Positions 24,746 to 40,329 are shown, counted from the first letter of the stretch. The stretch: DNA of 64,000 nucleotides from Gorsachius magnificus (GCA_034008185.1 CM067084.1:67924612-67988611), one strand, 5' to 3'. A program made the numbers and translations. The notes: a model not told the origin generated them from the sequence alone.

Positions 24746-27700
24746 ATAATAAATCCCAAAAGCCCATGCATGACTTCACATCAGAGCATGTGCACAATTA
24801 CTTACGCACATATATACACCTTTTTCTTTTTAGCAAAGGAATTAAGGAATTAAAATAATTTACAAAAGCATTGACAGGCTTGGTTTACTTTAAGCAATAA
24901 GGCTAAGGACAGACCTTGTTCTGCAGTCACTCAGTAGTACCACCTCCGTTCAGAAGATACCAGAAGTTTCCCATCAGCTGTCACAGCACTGGATGGAGAC
25001 TTTGGAAATGATGGCTAGAAGTTCAAACACCTGAAGGCTCTTGTGAGGCACGACGCCAATGTCTTATCTCCCCTCCCTTTTATGGCAGCTTGTTGATATG
25101 CAGCCAATTCATTGTGAGGCTTGATGTAACATTTGCAAAATGTATAGAGGTGCTCTGATAAAAAGCCATCCATGAATTCTATCATCATCATTATTTGCAT
25201 TTATCTTACTATTGAGCAGTGTAATAGGCTTCACTGTACACCAACAGCAACCTATGAATCACTGCCACCTAACTTGGCAGGGCATGAACTAGCTGGTGGA
25301 AAAATTTGACTTGAACATAATTCCTTTTTCCTCAGAAGTACTTGGACAGAATTCACCCTTCAGCTGAGAAGAGACATCTTCCACAGAAATTCTTGATGAA
25401 CCAGGTCCTTCAAGGCATTGCTATTTGCATATGCCAATAATACTCACAAGTGTAAAACACTTTTTAAAACTTGTCCCAAGCACATAGTCAAGACTTCAGC
25501 AGGGTGATAATAGCATGGACAAGGTCATTGTAAAAAATTTACCAGTAGGTGGCTTCATAGGCCTCAGAGACTGAAATATTATCAGAAAACCTGTCATGGA
25601 AGAAAAAGCAATGACAATTTTCTGCCTCTTCTGCAGGCTTCAGTCTGCTTACAGATGCTTAAAACAAGGCCTCTACTGAAGTAAAATGATGCATATTCAG
25701 TAGATTAAATGTAATCATGTCTACACATACCAGCTGAAGCTCTGATCTTTAACTCAACATTTGGCATCTAGACTATGGACCACTTAATACAAGTTCTTTT
25801 TCTGTGATCAGGTGATTGATACAGACTAAGGAGGGGTAAAATGATTTTGCTTAGTCATTTCCACAGCTTAATTGATCTGTAAAGGCTTTGTGCTATAGAA
25901 GGATTTTGTGTTCAGATGGATAAAACATGCCAGTAGTACTGGACATTTTTTTTGTAGGAGAGCTTTCACACATATCTTGTCTCTTAATAGCCTCCATTCC
26001 TGAAAAAAATTACAAAATTTTTTCAATTTACTTGAAAAGTTCAAGTATTTAGTGCACTGCAACAGCACATGACTCATAATAAATCACAACAACAGTATGC
26101 TTTTTCAGGCATATCTTTAAGTCTAGCTGTAATTGGGTCTAAAGCTATGCAACTTAATAACAAAGCTAATGCATCCTTTCAATGTGGGACCCATAAACGA
26201 AGTTGCTTTGAAAAAAACACAAAACAAAAGAAAAAAACACCTAAGAGACCATGAAGGGAGCCTAGCAAATGATACCCCTGGAACAGGATTAGTTACACAT
26301 GGAAGGCATGTCCCAGGAACTACACAGGGATTAATAACCAGTGGAAAATTCTGCACAGAACACTCATTCCTCTATGTTATTTTTTTCCTCTTTTGAGCCT
26401 CTGAAGCATCTCAGAAGAAGGCTGCATTGGGTCTCTGATGTTGACTGGACACTCAAAAGCCTTAATAAGGTGTAAGATATGGAGAAGATATTTATGCCAC
26501 ACATACTTTTCTTTTGGGAGGCTTGACACAGGTTTTTCTAGACATGGCATTCAGAGAGTAGTTTCTATTAACATTTAAAAGAAAATTCAGAAAATTGATT
26601 AACACTCCATTCCTTCTTCACAGTGAGACTTCTCGAGTTGACTGACTCTCTTGCTCCTCTTCAATGCCACAAAGTCACACTGTGTCTGACCATGACAATT
26701 ACACTGACACAGGCAGCACAGTCTTCTCTTATATAAAAATACTTTTATGACAGCAGAGGAATGAATACAACTCAAGGAGCTCATGAAGAGCAAAGTCACA
26801 GGTATCCTGTAATAATACTGCTATCACTGTCAATAAAACTAGCCTTAACCGTACCTTCAGCAAACAGAAGGATTTATTGATTTATTAGTTAATGTCTGAA
26901 GATGTTCCTGTGTTCATATTTTCTTAGAAAATTAATTGTTCATCTGAGCACTTTTCACTTATCTATTTCCATTTTAAAATGTCCTACAATTATTTTTAGA
27001 AGCACTGACCCTTCACAAACATAGGAAAAAAGAAAAAGCAGCTCTGGAGCAGAAGACAAACACTTCACTTAGTGGCAATTTTTATGCATTCTCCTCTTGA
27101 TGATAGGCCAATAAAAAAACCCAGCATAGATACTCACACAGCCACTGGACCACTGATGATATAAGCCTAGGTCATGCATGCTATCTTTTCTATGTACATT
27201 TTCCTGAAACAAAGGCTGAGAGCAAAAAAGGTTATGGTGGCATGTGCACCTAATTTAGGAATAATATTTTGCCTAAGGAAAAATGTGGCATAGCCTGGGA
27301 CCTAGAAGCTACATTTCAAAACCTAGATTCCTTGGATAATCTCCAGCTTTGATCACAGCCATTGGAAATAAATTTCCCTGAGAAAACTATTATTCTGAAG
27401 ATTTTCCTAAGAACAGGTCTGTTTCAATTACATGTTTAGTAGGAAGAAGTTGAAAAAAATAATCTCAGCTTTCTCAAAGCACTCCAGAAATGGGAATGAT
27501 TTAATTTTGATAATGTTAAAAATATTTCATGCTGATTTCATTGTTAACTTATATTAGGCTTTGTTGCATTCCATTGAAAATCACAGATAAGCAAAGGAAA
27601 AGGTTGAGCTGAAATATTTTAACTATACTAAAATAATAAACTATACCTTCTTGAAATGAAAGCCGATGATAAACAAAAATGAAATCTTTCAGTGGTCCCA

Positions 27701-28440
27701 AATTACAGTAATCAGATTTTTTTTAATTTAGAATTTCACTGAAACTACCAGACTCTCTCTCTCTCACTCACAAACACAAATCCAGTTTCGGACCTGCTTT
27801 ACTATATTCATTGCTTGTAAAAAAATATTTTATTACCTCCCTATGAGCTAAATTGTTCCTGTTTGGCACAGACTACTGGAAAAATCAATGCAGACCCATA
27901 CTACCATGGAAGGAGTAACAGGAAACACTGGGGTTTCTCAGAACTCCCTGACTGTCCTGGGAGATATGTCAAACAATTTAAGGCACCCTTTTAGCGAGGT
28001 ACAGTGTATTCACCGCTATTAATTTCACTGTGCTGGTAACAATAAAGCTCAATAGCTACTTTTATGGATAATTATTTTTAGAAGTTGCAATGGAGGAAGG
28101 AATGGGAATGAGCACTGTAATGCCCTGCATGAAAAAAAGAGGAAGGCACAAGACTTACAGAAAAGGAAGACTCTGAAAGATCAACAAGATGTCAGTAATA
28201 AGCTCACTCCACAAAAAAAAATAAAATAAGAAGAGGTAGGAGTAGCTACGTAAGTATTTATTTTAAGAGAGAGAAAAAAAGTAGTTTGATACAAATGGAG
28301 TCTGTGCATCATTTTATGCAATCCGTGAGCCCACAGGATGGCATGCAGTGTGAGCTGCCTTTGCGAGCAAACGGAGAACAGACTAGACACATAGCAGCAG
28401 AGAAAAGGAGGAGGGAAGAAAAAAAATACTCATGCCTCAT

Positions 28441-31400
28441 TTAATCGGTGTACAGAAACTCTGTGTCAGCGTCACACATCTCAGGTGTATACAACTCTAG
28501 GGTCTCATGAATCATCACTCCTAAACAAATAGTATTCAACTTCACAATAGGAATCGATGTGCAATCTACAGTTTACTTTTTCCTTCTCACACACTGCTCA
28601 AAAACTTAGCTCATCGTATTCATTTAACATTGCTGTCGGGTGTTAGTTTTCATTATTTCATAAGTGCCTGAAACTGCATTGTTTATAAAGCAAATAGATT
28701 GCTCTTTGTTCGTGTGATGGTTATTCATTCAGTCACATCAGGTGAGATACTGGAAAATGGATACTGATAGCTTGGATTTGAATGGTATATTGCACAAGCC
28801 ACGTACGGTCCCTCCTGGGAGAAGGATGACAGCACACTGGTTTCTTTGTGATTAGTCATTCTGTACTACTGCACCTTTTTCCTAAGGAGGATGGCATAAT
28901 ATGTATGGCTGCATAAAAGCATCCATACTTCTCAATTAAAGAAAAATGGAATTAGCTTCCCTACGCTCATGCCCTACTTCAGCCTTTTGCCAGCATTTTT
29001 ATCAATTCCGTAGAAGAAAGATTAAACAAACAACCAATAACATTTGTACTAAAAAAGATCTTAAAACTAACAAGTGTATTTCACTAACACTGTGTGATAT
29101 GTAGCACTTAGTAGTAGACAGAACTAACAGAGTACTTTTGGACCAAGCGACTGCCAGCCAACCCTGATTACCTGGCAAGCTGCTGCAGCTAAAACGGTTT
29201 ACATGGTCCTGGAATGAACCTGAGGAAATAAAGTTCAAAAGATGGTTTAGGAGGAAATAGACAGTTTTAATGGCGGACACCATTACCCAGCTAGTGAATG
29301 AAAACGGTGGTTGTGTGATAGCTGCTTCTATCCTACAGGCATGGAAGTGCAATTCCCATGAGACAGTTATTTGTAGTCCATCTGACTCCGGTATTGATCT
29401 AAAGCCTATAGGAAACTGGCCAGATTATTCATTGCCTTACATTTACTCTTCTGCAAAGCATATTAAATGTTGTCAGCGTGGGCAATGATTCAAAAAAGGC
29501 AAGGCTGAGCACAGAGCTCACCCCTAACCCCTGAGTTGAGGGAAACTGAAGAGGCTACACTGGGAAGTTATCTTCCTGTTCTCCGAGCCCTTGCGGTCTA
29601 TAAAAGATGCTACATTGAAGAGCTCACAGTGCGAGTGTCACAGAGTTTTGCCAATGCTATATATTTAACTTTGAGAAAGCAAAAAAATTCTGGTTTAAAG
29701 TCAAAGGCAGAAAACCCAATAAAACTCAGTTTGGCAACTATTCATGTTTTGCCCCCAGAAAAAAATGCTGGTTAAAATATAAACATTAACATGATTTCCC
29801 TCTTTGTATTCTAAATTTGTTCAAATCTGCAGACCTAAGATTTTCCTGTAGTAAAGATATAAACTTTTTTTACATGATTTCATACAAAAAGCCAGAAGTG
29901 CAATTAAAGAATGAAATCCTGCAGCTATTCATATATTATAAAATTATCCCCAAGCAATCACAGTGAAATGCCAAAATTTTCTGCATATTCGGGATACACC
30001 TGCAAACCTCAGTTGTTTATCCCTGTAATGCTATATTTTATTCTTTCAGTGCATAGTTATAGTGCAAAAAGACAAAGCAAGATATCGTGGCAATTCCATT
30101 AAAATTCACATGGAAAATAGTGACACTGAACAAGCCAAATTCATCCATAGTGTGAGTCTGACAATGTCAGTGGAATTAAATTAGAAATTAATTTGGGCAT
30201 GGACATCCATACACAGATACACTGCTGGATTATTTCATTGAGCAATTTTTTTTCGTTATGCAAGAAACCCAGACTGAAATCTAGTGAAATGGTATAGGTT
30301 AATCTGACTCAATGTAAGCTGGAAAACTCACTGTATAATCAACACAACACTCCTTAGCAATGTTGCATTATCTTTGCTTAAGGTGTACAGGAAATGATAA
30401 ATACCTGCAAATCCTGACGTGCACTGTATCTCTAAGTTTACATGAAAGGCAGGTTGAGCAAATCTCCTCCCGGGATGTGTGTGAATTGCCAGTGAAAAGC
30501 TTAAAGTAATTGTAGATGTGAAGGTGAGGCCACAGAAGGTTTAATCCACTCATGTACCCCGAAGCAGCCACCTTGTTTGTTACATACTTGATTGTTGCAT
30601 AATTTTGGCTGGGGGAAGAAGAAAAAAAGGCGAAGAAATAGAACAGGAACGAACAAGTTGTGCTGTGGTAGCTGAGTAACAGCAGGTGTTTTATCACAGA
30701 GCACCTGAAAAGAAGTGTTACTTTTTAGAGATACTGATTGTTTTATAAGCGTTAGAAGTTTTGTGCAAAAGTTTTCCAATAAAACAAAACAACAGTGTCT
30801 GATAACTTCAAAATTAGGCAAGGAACATTATTAAGTCTTTGATTCAATGATTTCGGGACTACAATTTAAATAGGTTTTTGACACTGTATTCCATAAAGTC
30901 ACAGGTCTATACGATGGTTTTCAACACTCATGAACAATTCCTGTCATGTTGGTAGCACGCATTAATATTGGCCAGCAAGGTCATATCCATATGACCACAG
31001 CCAACAGATTATTTTTTTTTTCTACAGAACTCAAAGTGGAAAAACAGAAGAGAATTTCTGTGCAAAGTATTTAACCATTAGGCAATTAAGTTGAAAAGCT
31101 TCTATTTCTCCTTTTTCTTTTATTGTAGTGAATGAAAGAACACAAACTATTATCTAAAAGGAAAGCCTTCGGTTTCAAGAAAGGTTATCAAGAAATGAAT
31201 GAAAATTGGGTGGAATGTTGGTAAATATGTACTGATTTCCTAGTAGTGGGTTTTCTTCTGAAGTAAAATGAAAGGAGAAAAGTTGGTTGGTTTTGTGGGT
31301 TGGTTTTTTTTCTTATAACAAAGTTTATGCATCAGTCATTACTTTCTGTCATTGTAATAATGCTTGGCCCAGTTCTGGCATCCTCACATAGTGTTAGCTG

Positions 31401-33204
31401 CACTATATAAGAACATCCTTCATTTCCAGGGAGCTACTTACATTGTGGGGGCTTTACAGGTCAGAGTTTCCCAATAGAATAATTTATTTATTTTCATTAA
31501 TCCAACAGGATGCCCATGGCCAGATTCTCATCTGGCACGACTTAGGCTAGTATTACAAAGTTATACCATTTTAAACAGTTGCTTTAAAGGTATAAACACA
31601 GGTGATCTGTTGATTGGCAACAGATGTTCCAGCTCTTCATCTGCTTCCTGCTCAGCCACTTGAAGATACTGCAACAGGCTAACCGACGGCCACATGGGAG
31701 CAGGCATCACAAGCCACCCCCTCATACTTCAAGTCTGTTCCCTCAGGTCCCAAGTATCCACACCCTATAATCTCTCTCATAACTTCCTATCTTCAGAAAT
31801 AATTAGATATTTTTGCCCCCTGTTATTCCAGACTTTTCTTTCTCTGATGGTTACAAGCTTTCTTACTTACAGACTAAATGGCCATTCACAACTTTTCAGA
31901 CCCATTAGTTTTAATGCCAAAATTTTCCCTTTAATTTAATTAATTCACCTCCTTTCCTGCATTTACCTCCTCTCCCAATCCTGAAATATTTACCATCATG
32001 TCCCCTTTCACCCTTAATTTTGATGTCAAACTAGGCAATCTCTGTTAGTTCTTTCTTTGCCATAAGATTATCTTCATAGACCTTCTCCATACATTCACTT
32101 CATTGTCCCACACATCACTCCATAGCTGAGATGCAGACTGCAATAAGCAATCCCCACAATGTTTCATAAAGCATATATATATAAAATAAATGTATATTCA
32201 TTTATATATGTACCTATATGCCTTTTTAGTTGGCCTACAAGCAAAACATTAAACTGCAAAATCCAAATTCTCATACAATGCAAGCTCATTACTTTCTCCT
32301 ATTCTTTGTTTGATTGTTTTGGGACAAACACTTTGCAAATCCAGAAGATTCCCTGGATGCTTCTTAACAGTGCATTTAATTAGCCAGCTGAGCTCTTCTT
32401 CAGAAGATATTACTAGAGCCAGGTATCTAGTCTTAAAAAAATATTGAAGAATTGGGCATTTGATTACATAATTAAATCAACCTCAATTAGATCAGATGGG
32501 AAGAGAACAACAGAGGGATGAAAATACTTGCACTTCAGAGAAAACCTTAACTGCTTGCTGTTAAGAAATTTCTTTTTAAGTGCATTGCTTCTATAATGCT
32601 CACTGCAGTATTTCTTTTACATTTCAGTCCATCATTTGAAGGAGTGGCTGCAGAAGACCAGAAATTTCAAATAAGGGGTCAGTTCTGTAACAGACTATTG
32701 CCATGTGTCAGAATTCTTCACAGACCATAGAAAATTTCTCACAGATCACTGTGAGGCTCTAATATCAGATTTTATTGAAAATACACTATAAGCAATATGG
32801 TTGGTGGTTTTTTGAGATATCTGTAAGTGACTCAAAGTCCAGTCGCGACTGAGGCACCATAGCTTAGGAACTCTGAACTACCAATTTGATGTGATGTGTT
32901 GATAATTATCTTCCTAATTTACAATCTCCCTCTCTCCCTTTCTCCTCACATCCATTCTTGTTTATGCATAAGGCAATAACAAGCTTCTTGAGCCAAACCC
33001 TGACCCTTGCTCAAATCTGACTCACACAGGAATGCAAATATTTTCAAACACAGATTCACAATAGTGAAGATTGAAACCACTACCAGAACACAAACTGGTA
33101 CATATCGTGAGATGATTTTTATTTACACATTTGCTGTATATACTGCCATTAGCAATATTTAGGTAATATTTTAACAACATGAATGATTGACTATACAGTG
33201 GCTA
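28441..33204. other. Non-coding DNA, includes possible conserved patch
   Basis: No exon or transposon recognised. The part at 29250-29650 is described separately. The minus frames at 29002-29352 (116 codons) and 30368-30821 (109 and 106 codons, overlapping in two frames) have no family features and are treated as chance. An AT-rich hairpin-prone segment lies at 32172-32212. Confidence 0.5.
29250..29650. other. Candidate conserved non-coding segment
   Basis: About 400 bp of complex sequence with several CpGs (for example AATGGCGGACACCATT, GAAAACGGTGG, CTCCGAGCCCTTGCGG) and a TATAAAAG word near 29599. No repeat or convincing codon pattern is seen. The open frames at 29270-29488 and 29536-29775 lack recognised domains. 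A regulatory element or old unknown repeat is possible. Confidence 0.2.
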
Positions 33205-33322
33205 AATTATATTATCTACATTTTACAGGCAACTCAGAGCTCAGACAGGATGCCAAAGTGCTCTTGGATCACACTGTAAGACATTGGCAGGACTACATTA
33301 GAGCTGGCAGGCTGGACTAGGA
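33205..33322 (-). mobile_element. Old MIR-type SINE remnant
   Basis: Read on the plus strand, the segment follows the reverse complement of MIR in order: ATTATCTACATTTTACAG, then CTCAGAGCTCAGA, CTTGGATCACACTGTAAG and TTGGCAGGACTA. These correspond to the central core and flanks of the mammalian-wide interspersed repeat family, which is also found as ancient copies in birds. Divergence is high (several mismatches per 20 bp), as expected for such an old insertion. There is no A/B-box activity to expect. Confidence 0.65.
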
Positions 33323-34834
33323 CACAACTGCATGACCCAGGGTAGCATCTAAGTGCTGCCCAGAATAACAGTCCTACTTCAGATGGGAAAACATTGTCTC
33401 CCGCTCAGATCCACTCATTAAAAGGATGCAGTGACATGCAGCACAGTGACAAAGAGCTGTGCCTGGCTCCAGTGTCTGCATCTCTGCAAGATGTCATGCA
33501 AACTTGCCTCCTGCCTGAAGGACTGTCTTTGCACTATGTGATGAGCCATGCAATCCTGCTTGATGATTTCTCAAGAAAGATGAAGCCTTCTTTCTGCCTA
33601 GGTCTCATCCTCATTAAAAATGCTATTACAACCTGCTTCAAATACTGATGTGGAAGGTGCCCTTTCACTTGCTTTTGCTTCTCAATGAATAAGTTAATAA
33701 GTTTCCTCAAGTAGTGCAAACTGCTTACCCTTGCCCTTCACTTCTGTGTTGTTAGGTGAGAAAAGCTCAAGAGCATTCTGCCTTCTCATTTACTTTGATT
33801 ATTTACAGTCCCACTCTTACCCTCACTGCTATAATTGCTTATGAGTTACACAAAATCAGTCACTTGCCTTTATTCATACTGAATAGCCCCATAGACTACA
33901 GCAAAGGCACGCTGAGTGCAGCAAAGTTCAGTTTATGACACCCATGAATCTCACCAGACTGGAGAACTTTAACAGGGGAAGTCACTCAGAGAGTAACTTC
34001 CACTGTCACTGCAAAACAGGACATGGCTTCTACCTCATCCTTCCCCAGACTTTGTCTCTAAAATTAACCCATTTCACGATGGTTCCCAGTGTGTCAGGAT
34101 ACTGTGTTGATTCCCAATAAACTGAATGACTCAAGTATAAGAGTACCATAAATGTCAACAAATGTATGCACCTTCCCTTCTAAATGAAATTTTAAGAAAA
34201 CATGTACCTACAAAGAAACAACTATTTGTAAGTAGAGACCTTAAATCTGAGGTTATTCAGATTTCAGGATTAACAGAAATTCAACTGAAAGCCAAGATCC
34301 AACATCTACCCCATAGTTCTGGCATAGCTATGAATCTTGGGTGAGCCTTATTACTGTGCAAATAAAATTAAAACGAAACAAACAAACAAAAAAACAGCAC
34401 AAAAATGTACTGAGAAGTATTCAGGGAAACTCATCAGAACCCAATGAAATCCTTGAACTCCAACCTCTAACCTGGGGCCAAAGAAGTTTGCATCCCAAAG
34501 ACTTCACATTCTCTGTCACAATTCTCTGTCCCTTCCCTTCTTCTGTTTTAAATATGACCAGTAAAGTGTTTATTTGAAAGGGATGCACTTATATTGAGAA
34601 TGTAAACTACAGTGAACCACAGACAATAGAACCAGTGAAAATTATTGCATGAAATTGTAGCCACTTTATAACAGCCAAAAAAATCCTTTCCAGGTTCTAA
34701 ACTTTTCTTAGATGGGCCTGTAAAATTTCTACCTACAAAACTTGTGATGTGAAAGCTGTTAGATATGGAAGTAGCCAGATAACTATAATTCAGCGTGGTC
34801 ATGACAGAGAAAGAAGGCTCTTCCTGGTTTTCTG
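33323..34834. other. Non-coding DNA, no gene recognised
   Basis: Only short open frames without motifs and a small AAACAAACAAAC repeat near 34378. I see nothing else in it. Confidence 0.55.
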
Positions 34835-34907
34835 ATCACAGAATCACAGAATCACAAGAGTTGGAAGAGACCTCGGGAGATCACCTAGTCCAACCCCCCT
34901 GCTAAAG
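34835..34907 (-). mobile_element. CR1 LINE 3' end fragment
   Basis: Minus-strand CR1 tail. Repeated AGAATCAC octamers (ATTCTGTG on the element strand) are followed by GAGTTGGAAGAGACCTCGGG, then AGATCACCTAGTCCAACCCC. Only about 70 bp of the 3' UTR is present. Confidence 0.92.
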
Positions 34908-37900
34908 CCTGATACCCTAATCTACTATCTCAAGTATCAAACCAGAAGAAAAGGCCACAACAAAGACACACCAAAGAGAGAGCAGCAGCAGTCATAGAAG
35001 CATAGCCTGCTAAAGCAATATTCAACCACAGGCACAATCCAACAGTTTCTTTACTCCTTACATTGAATTGTGCCTTGATGCGCAATCTGCTCTTTTTTAC
35101 AGCTTTGCTGCACAGCAAATAAAAGGCATATTGCTTGTGTTATTAACAGGACTGAAAATAAGCACCGAACCTGTGAAAAATGTATTCATTCTTGGGATAA
35201 GTACTTATTGACACCCTAATGTGTTGGCTGCCTCCTCTATTTCATGAGCTCTAAGGAGCTTTATTATCAGGGAGTCACCTCATTCTCTCAGAACAAAAGA
35301 AATTCAGGTGTGGGGTAAATTGTTCTTTAATGTACTATAGACAAACTCTGCTTACATTGTCTTCTGGTGTTGCTGCCTGAGAGATTCTTCCCCACAAACA
35401 CAAGCAATTGGATTTTTTTCCCCATTACTCTTAATCTTTGCTCAGCTGCCACCATGGCATTTGGGACTGCTCAATACAGTTTTCAAAGCACTGCATCTGA
35501 TATTTATGAACCTATAAAGTGGTGCTGTTTGTTTGAAGCGGCTCAGGATGTTGGCAGGGCTTGTTGTCGGTTTTGATTGCAAACAAGTTCTGACTGCATT
35601 TCAGGTTCATTCAGACTGAAACCATTAAAATCCAGTAAGAGCCATGAAACAGTTTCAGGCATGTCTATATTCTTATCAGCCTTGGGTATCTTAAATACCT
35701 TCAGAGGAAGGGACAGATATGAACTTGTCCCCATGTCCTTCTCCTTACATGTATCCCTGTCTTCCAGCATCATTAACAAACAGTCACCATGGTTTCAAAT
35801 GAATTTTCCCAAGGAAACCTTATTTCCCAATCCTAAGTTTCCTAATATAGATTTACTGAGAAAGAACGAATACTAAAAGGTTTACAGTTCATGTTGGCTC
35901 AACTCAGTGTGATATGCAGACTAGATAATTTCAAAAATGGCTTGGCAGCTATACATCCTTCTTGCATCATCACTGCAACCACCTATAATGCCTGTAGTCC
36001 AGCTCTTGTTCACTCCAAGGATCTTCTAAGCTAAAGAGGGGTAGGAACCTGGAAAACACTACAAGTTTCTACCTGTTTTCCTGCTGTCTCGTCTTTCTCC
36101 ATCATTGGTGCCTCATCATCCCAGAGTGATGGAAGCAGTAACACCACACATCTTTCTGCTTATTTTCCACTGTTCCAAAGACTCTCTTCACATTGTACAG
36201 TGGAAAAGCTCCCAGACTGTGGAGGACTACAAGCTATGCTTAATGACTCCTGGTGCCATAGTAAAGACTGAAGAAAGAGTTTCATCAGTATCTCATCATT
36301 TAGACGATGCTCCTCAGTTTTATTTTGCAAATAACAGGTTCACCCAGCTCTATTTGCCAAGGCAAGGATAAACAAGCTCCTCTTATTAAAGTACTTATAT
36401 GTTCTCCATCACCACAGACAACAACTCTATGGGTAAAATAAACAATACCAGGGAATGTTCTTGACATGAAAATGCCATTTTCCATACCATTTGAATAATC
36501 TGTAGCATGTTTTCAACTGGGGCCAACTAGCAGTCTCTCAAGTAATTCTCAGCAAAGCCAAGGTCCTTTTCAACTGGCACTTTGCCACTCTGATTAAGAG
36601 GGAATGGGTTTAACTTTAAGATCATGACCAGACCATATCGCTTGGCATGAAGGCTAAAAATATTCCCCGACATTGTTTAATTTTCTAGTAAAAATGAAGT
36701 AACAGTACCTAAGTATCCCTCAATACTTAATCTACTGAGCTTCAGCTTAAGGTGGGAGGAGGGGAATAAATATTGTTACAAATTACGCTTGGCACAGGCA
36801 CAAGGAGAATAATGCTTACTTTCTCAAGAGCATTTAGGTATTATTATATTAGCAATTCTCACAACTTAAAAGATCGAGGTAGGTCTAACTTTGTTCACCA
36901 AGGACATCCATGGGCAGAAAGGGCTTTGAACACACTGTAGGTTAGAATCCAAGCACATGGAACAAATTTTCTTTTTGTGGACAAAGCCTTCATCTAGGAT
37001 TGATGCCAAAACTGACCCTGTACTTCTGCAACCACTAAGCCACAGTAAACATGATGCTTAAGCAACTTCAGATATGACTCACCCCAGGCTAAGACAACTA
37101 TCTAAAGTACATAACATTTCCTTTTAGTATAGGTCTTCTCCACTAATTATGAAGACAGCCTTGATGACTCTTTTGGTGTATATACCTTAATTTTAGAAAG
37201 TTAAAATTATGTGAGGTGAATCTCACATTTAGTCCATCTGTGGGACTAAGACCATACATGAATGAAGAGTGTACAGGGGCAATACGTCTTAGGAAGGTTA
37301 GATTTAGACCTTTGGCTTAATACTTTACATGAAGAACTTGAAGCAAGAACTTGGAGAATTCATGATATAAGATGCAATCCTTTTACTAACAGTTTTGCAC
37401 AATTTCTCATCTTTTTTCTTCCTAATGGTAAATTTTCAGGGCAATTTTTTTGATTGTCATAGACTCAGTGACCTCCAGATAAATCACACTCATTTTATAA
37501 CATTCTTATCAGTTCCTTTTATTTCTCACAGCCAAAGGTAAATGTGTAACTGTAGTTACAGGTTAAGAAGTCAGAAGGATTTATCACTGAAATGACACAG
37601 ATAAAATCTGCTAAGGAGCATCTGCTCGAATAAATTTATTATTGCAATACTTCCTAAGCACTCTCTTGATTGTCTTGCAAAGGTCTGCATACTAACAAAT
37701 CTTCTGAATATCAATTTACAGTGGATGTGTACTTCTTAACACATCAGAAAAGCATAAATGCGTGAAAATTTCAGGCACAGTCTATCATGGGACAACCTCA
37801 ATTATAAAAGATTAGCTCCAGTGCCACATGCTTTGTCATATTCTCCATCCCAGATCTGTATTTCCTGTTCTCAATCTTGAAGCAAACAGTGCAGGCAAAT

Positions 37901-38643
37901 TGTTTGCTCAGATACATCTTGGATCCCCAAACAAATGAGAATGAATGTCTTGTTTTCTTTCAGTGAAAACCCTCATTCTTTGCAGGGGAGGGACATAAAT
38001 AAATATATATCAAATTATATAATATGTCACAGAGCAGACAGTCACAAGATGAATTTTTCTTTTTTAAAGGCATAGCCTGAGCATAGATGTTGAGAAAATG
38101 AAAACAGTGCTGCTGTTATAATGTACAGCAGGACTCCTTTGACCTGGAGATAAAGAAGACAAAACAACAAAGGCATGTCACTCTAAAGGATATAAAACCA
38201 GAGAAACCTGAGTGCCCTGGTTTTGTGTACAAGTTTTCTTGAAAGACAAAAATATTTCCTTCAGATTCCCTTCTCTTTATCAATATTGTTTCATTCCCAG
38301 AAAGCAGTACTGTCGGTCACTTACAGAGAAATCACTCATTGTTAATGGAAAAACAAATCAACAATATATTCACTTGGCTAATGCACTTCCCTAGGTCACA
38401 TTATACGGGAAAGCTTCTAAAAATCATTTGTTTGACTGATCATATTATGATCTGAACAGTTAGCTACTCTGAGTAGGAGACCTTGTTTTAATAGTTTAAA
38501 GGGCTTTAAAGGTGCAGTTCAGCTATGTTCACATGTGGAAGGGAGGAACCACTCTGCTGCCAAGCAGCTGTATGTACGGTAGGTGGAGGGTGTCTCAGGA
38601 AAACACAAACACTCTCAGCACCAGCTCCCAGAAACTCTGCTGC
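34908..38643. other. Non-coding DNA up to the assembly gap
   Basis: No gene or transposon recognised. The open frames at 35367-35876 and 36105-36371 have no family signature, and complementary frames are open on the other strand. I see nothing in it. Confidence 0.55.
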
Positions 38644-39143
38644 NNNNNNNNNNNNNNNNNNNNNNNNNNNNNNNNNNNNNNNNNNNNNNNNNNNNNNNNN
38701 NNNNNNNNNNNNNNNNNNNNNNNNNNNNNNNNNNNNNNNNNNNNNNNNNNNNNNNNNNNNNNNNNNNNNNNNNNNNNNNNNNNNNNNNNNNNNNNNNNNN
38801 NNNNNNNNNNNNNNNNNNNNNNNNNNNNNNNNNNNNNNNNNNNNNNNNNNNNNNNNNNNNNNNNNNNNNNNNNNNNNNNNNNNNNNNNNNNNNNNNNNNN
38901 NNNNNNNNNNNNNNNNNNNNNNNNNNNNNNNNNNNNNNNNNNNNNNNNNNNNNNNNNNNNNNNNNNNNNNNNNNNNNNNNNNNNNNNNNNNNNNNNNNNN
39001 NNNNNNNNNNNNNNNNNNNNNNNNNNNNNNNNNNNNNNNNNNNNNNNNNNNNNNNNNNNNNNNNNNNNNNNNNNNNNNNNNNNNNNNNNNNNNNNNNNNN
39101 NNNNNNNNNNNNNNNNNNNNNNNNNNNNNNNNNNNNNNNNNNN
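38644..39143. other. Assembly gap (500 N)
   Basis: Exactly 500 N characters, a round number suggesting a placeholder or rounded gap rather than a measured length. Translations that run through it have no meaning. Confidence 0.99.
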
Positions 39144-39300
39144 AGGTGAACTTGGGGGAAAATCAACCCCGGGGACCCAACAACATTCCCCTCATGAGCC
39201 CTGAGGGGGTGGACACACGGACCCAAGCGGTGAGCCCTCTGCACAGGGAACAACACCAAAGTGCGGAACGGGGCTCGGGATTTTCCTCCCTTTTTTGGGT
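39144..39300. other. Suspect sequence between gap and G run
   Basis: This segment is rich in short homopolymer blocks (for example TTGGGGGAAAA, CCCCGGGGACCC, CCCTTTTTTGGG). Its texture is unlike either flank. It lies between the gap and a pure G run and is probably low-quality read-end consensus. It should not be used for gene calling. Confidence 0.6.

Positions 39301-40329
<1,029 letters not shown>

Larger units (their letters stand above)
24303..28440. other. Non-coding DNA with regulatory-motif clusters
   Basis: No gene recognised. The first 450 bp contain the GATA/E-box cluster and a homeodomain-type AT patch. The rest holds a short CT microsatellite (27753-27765) and no open frame above 90 codons. 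Otherwise I see nothing in it. Confidence 0.5.

Noticed and set aside
30368..30821. Two overlapping minus-strand frames of 109 and 106 codons
   Set aside because: They overlap out of phase, are rich in Phe and Leu from T-rich sequence, and have no recognised domain.
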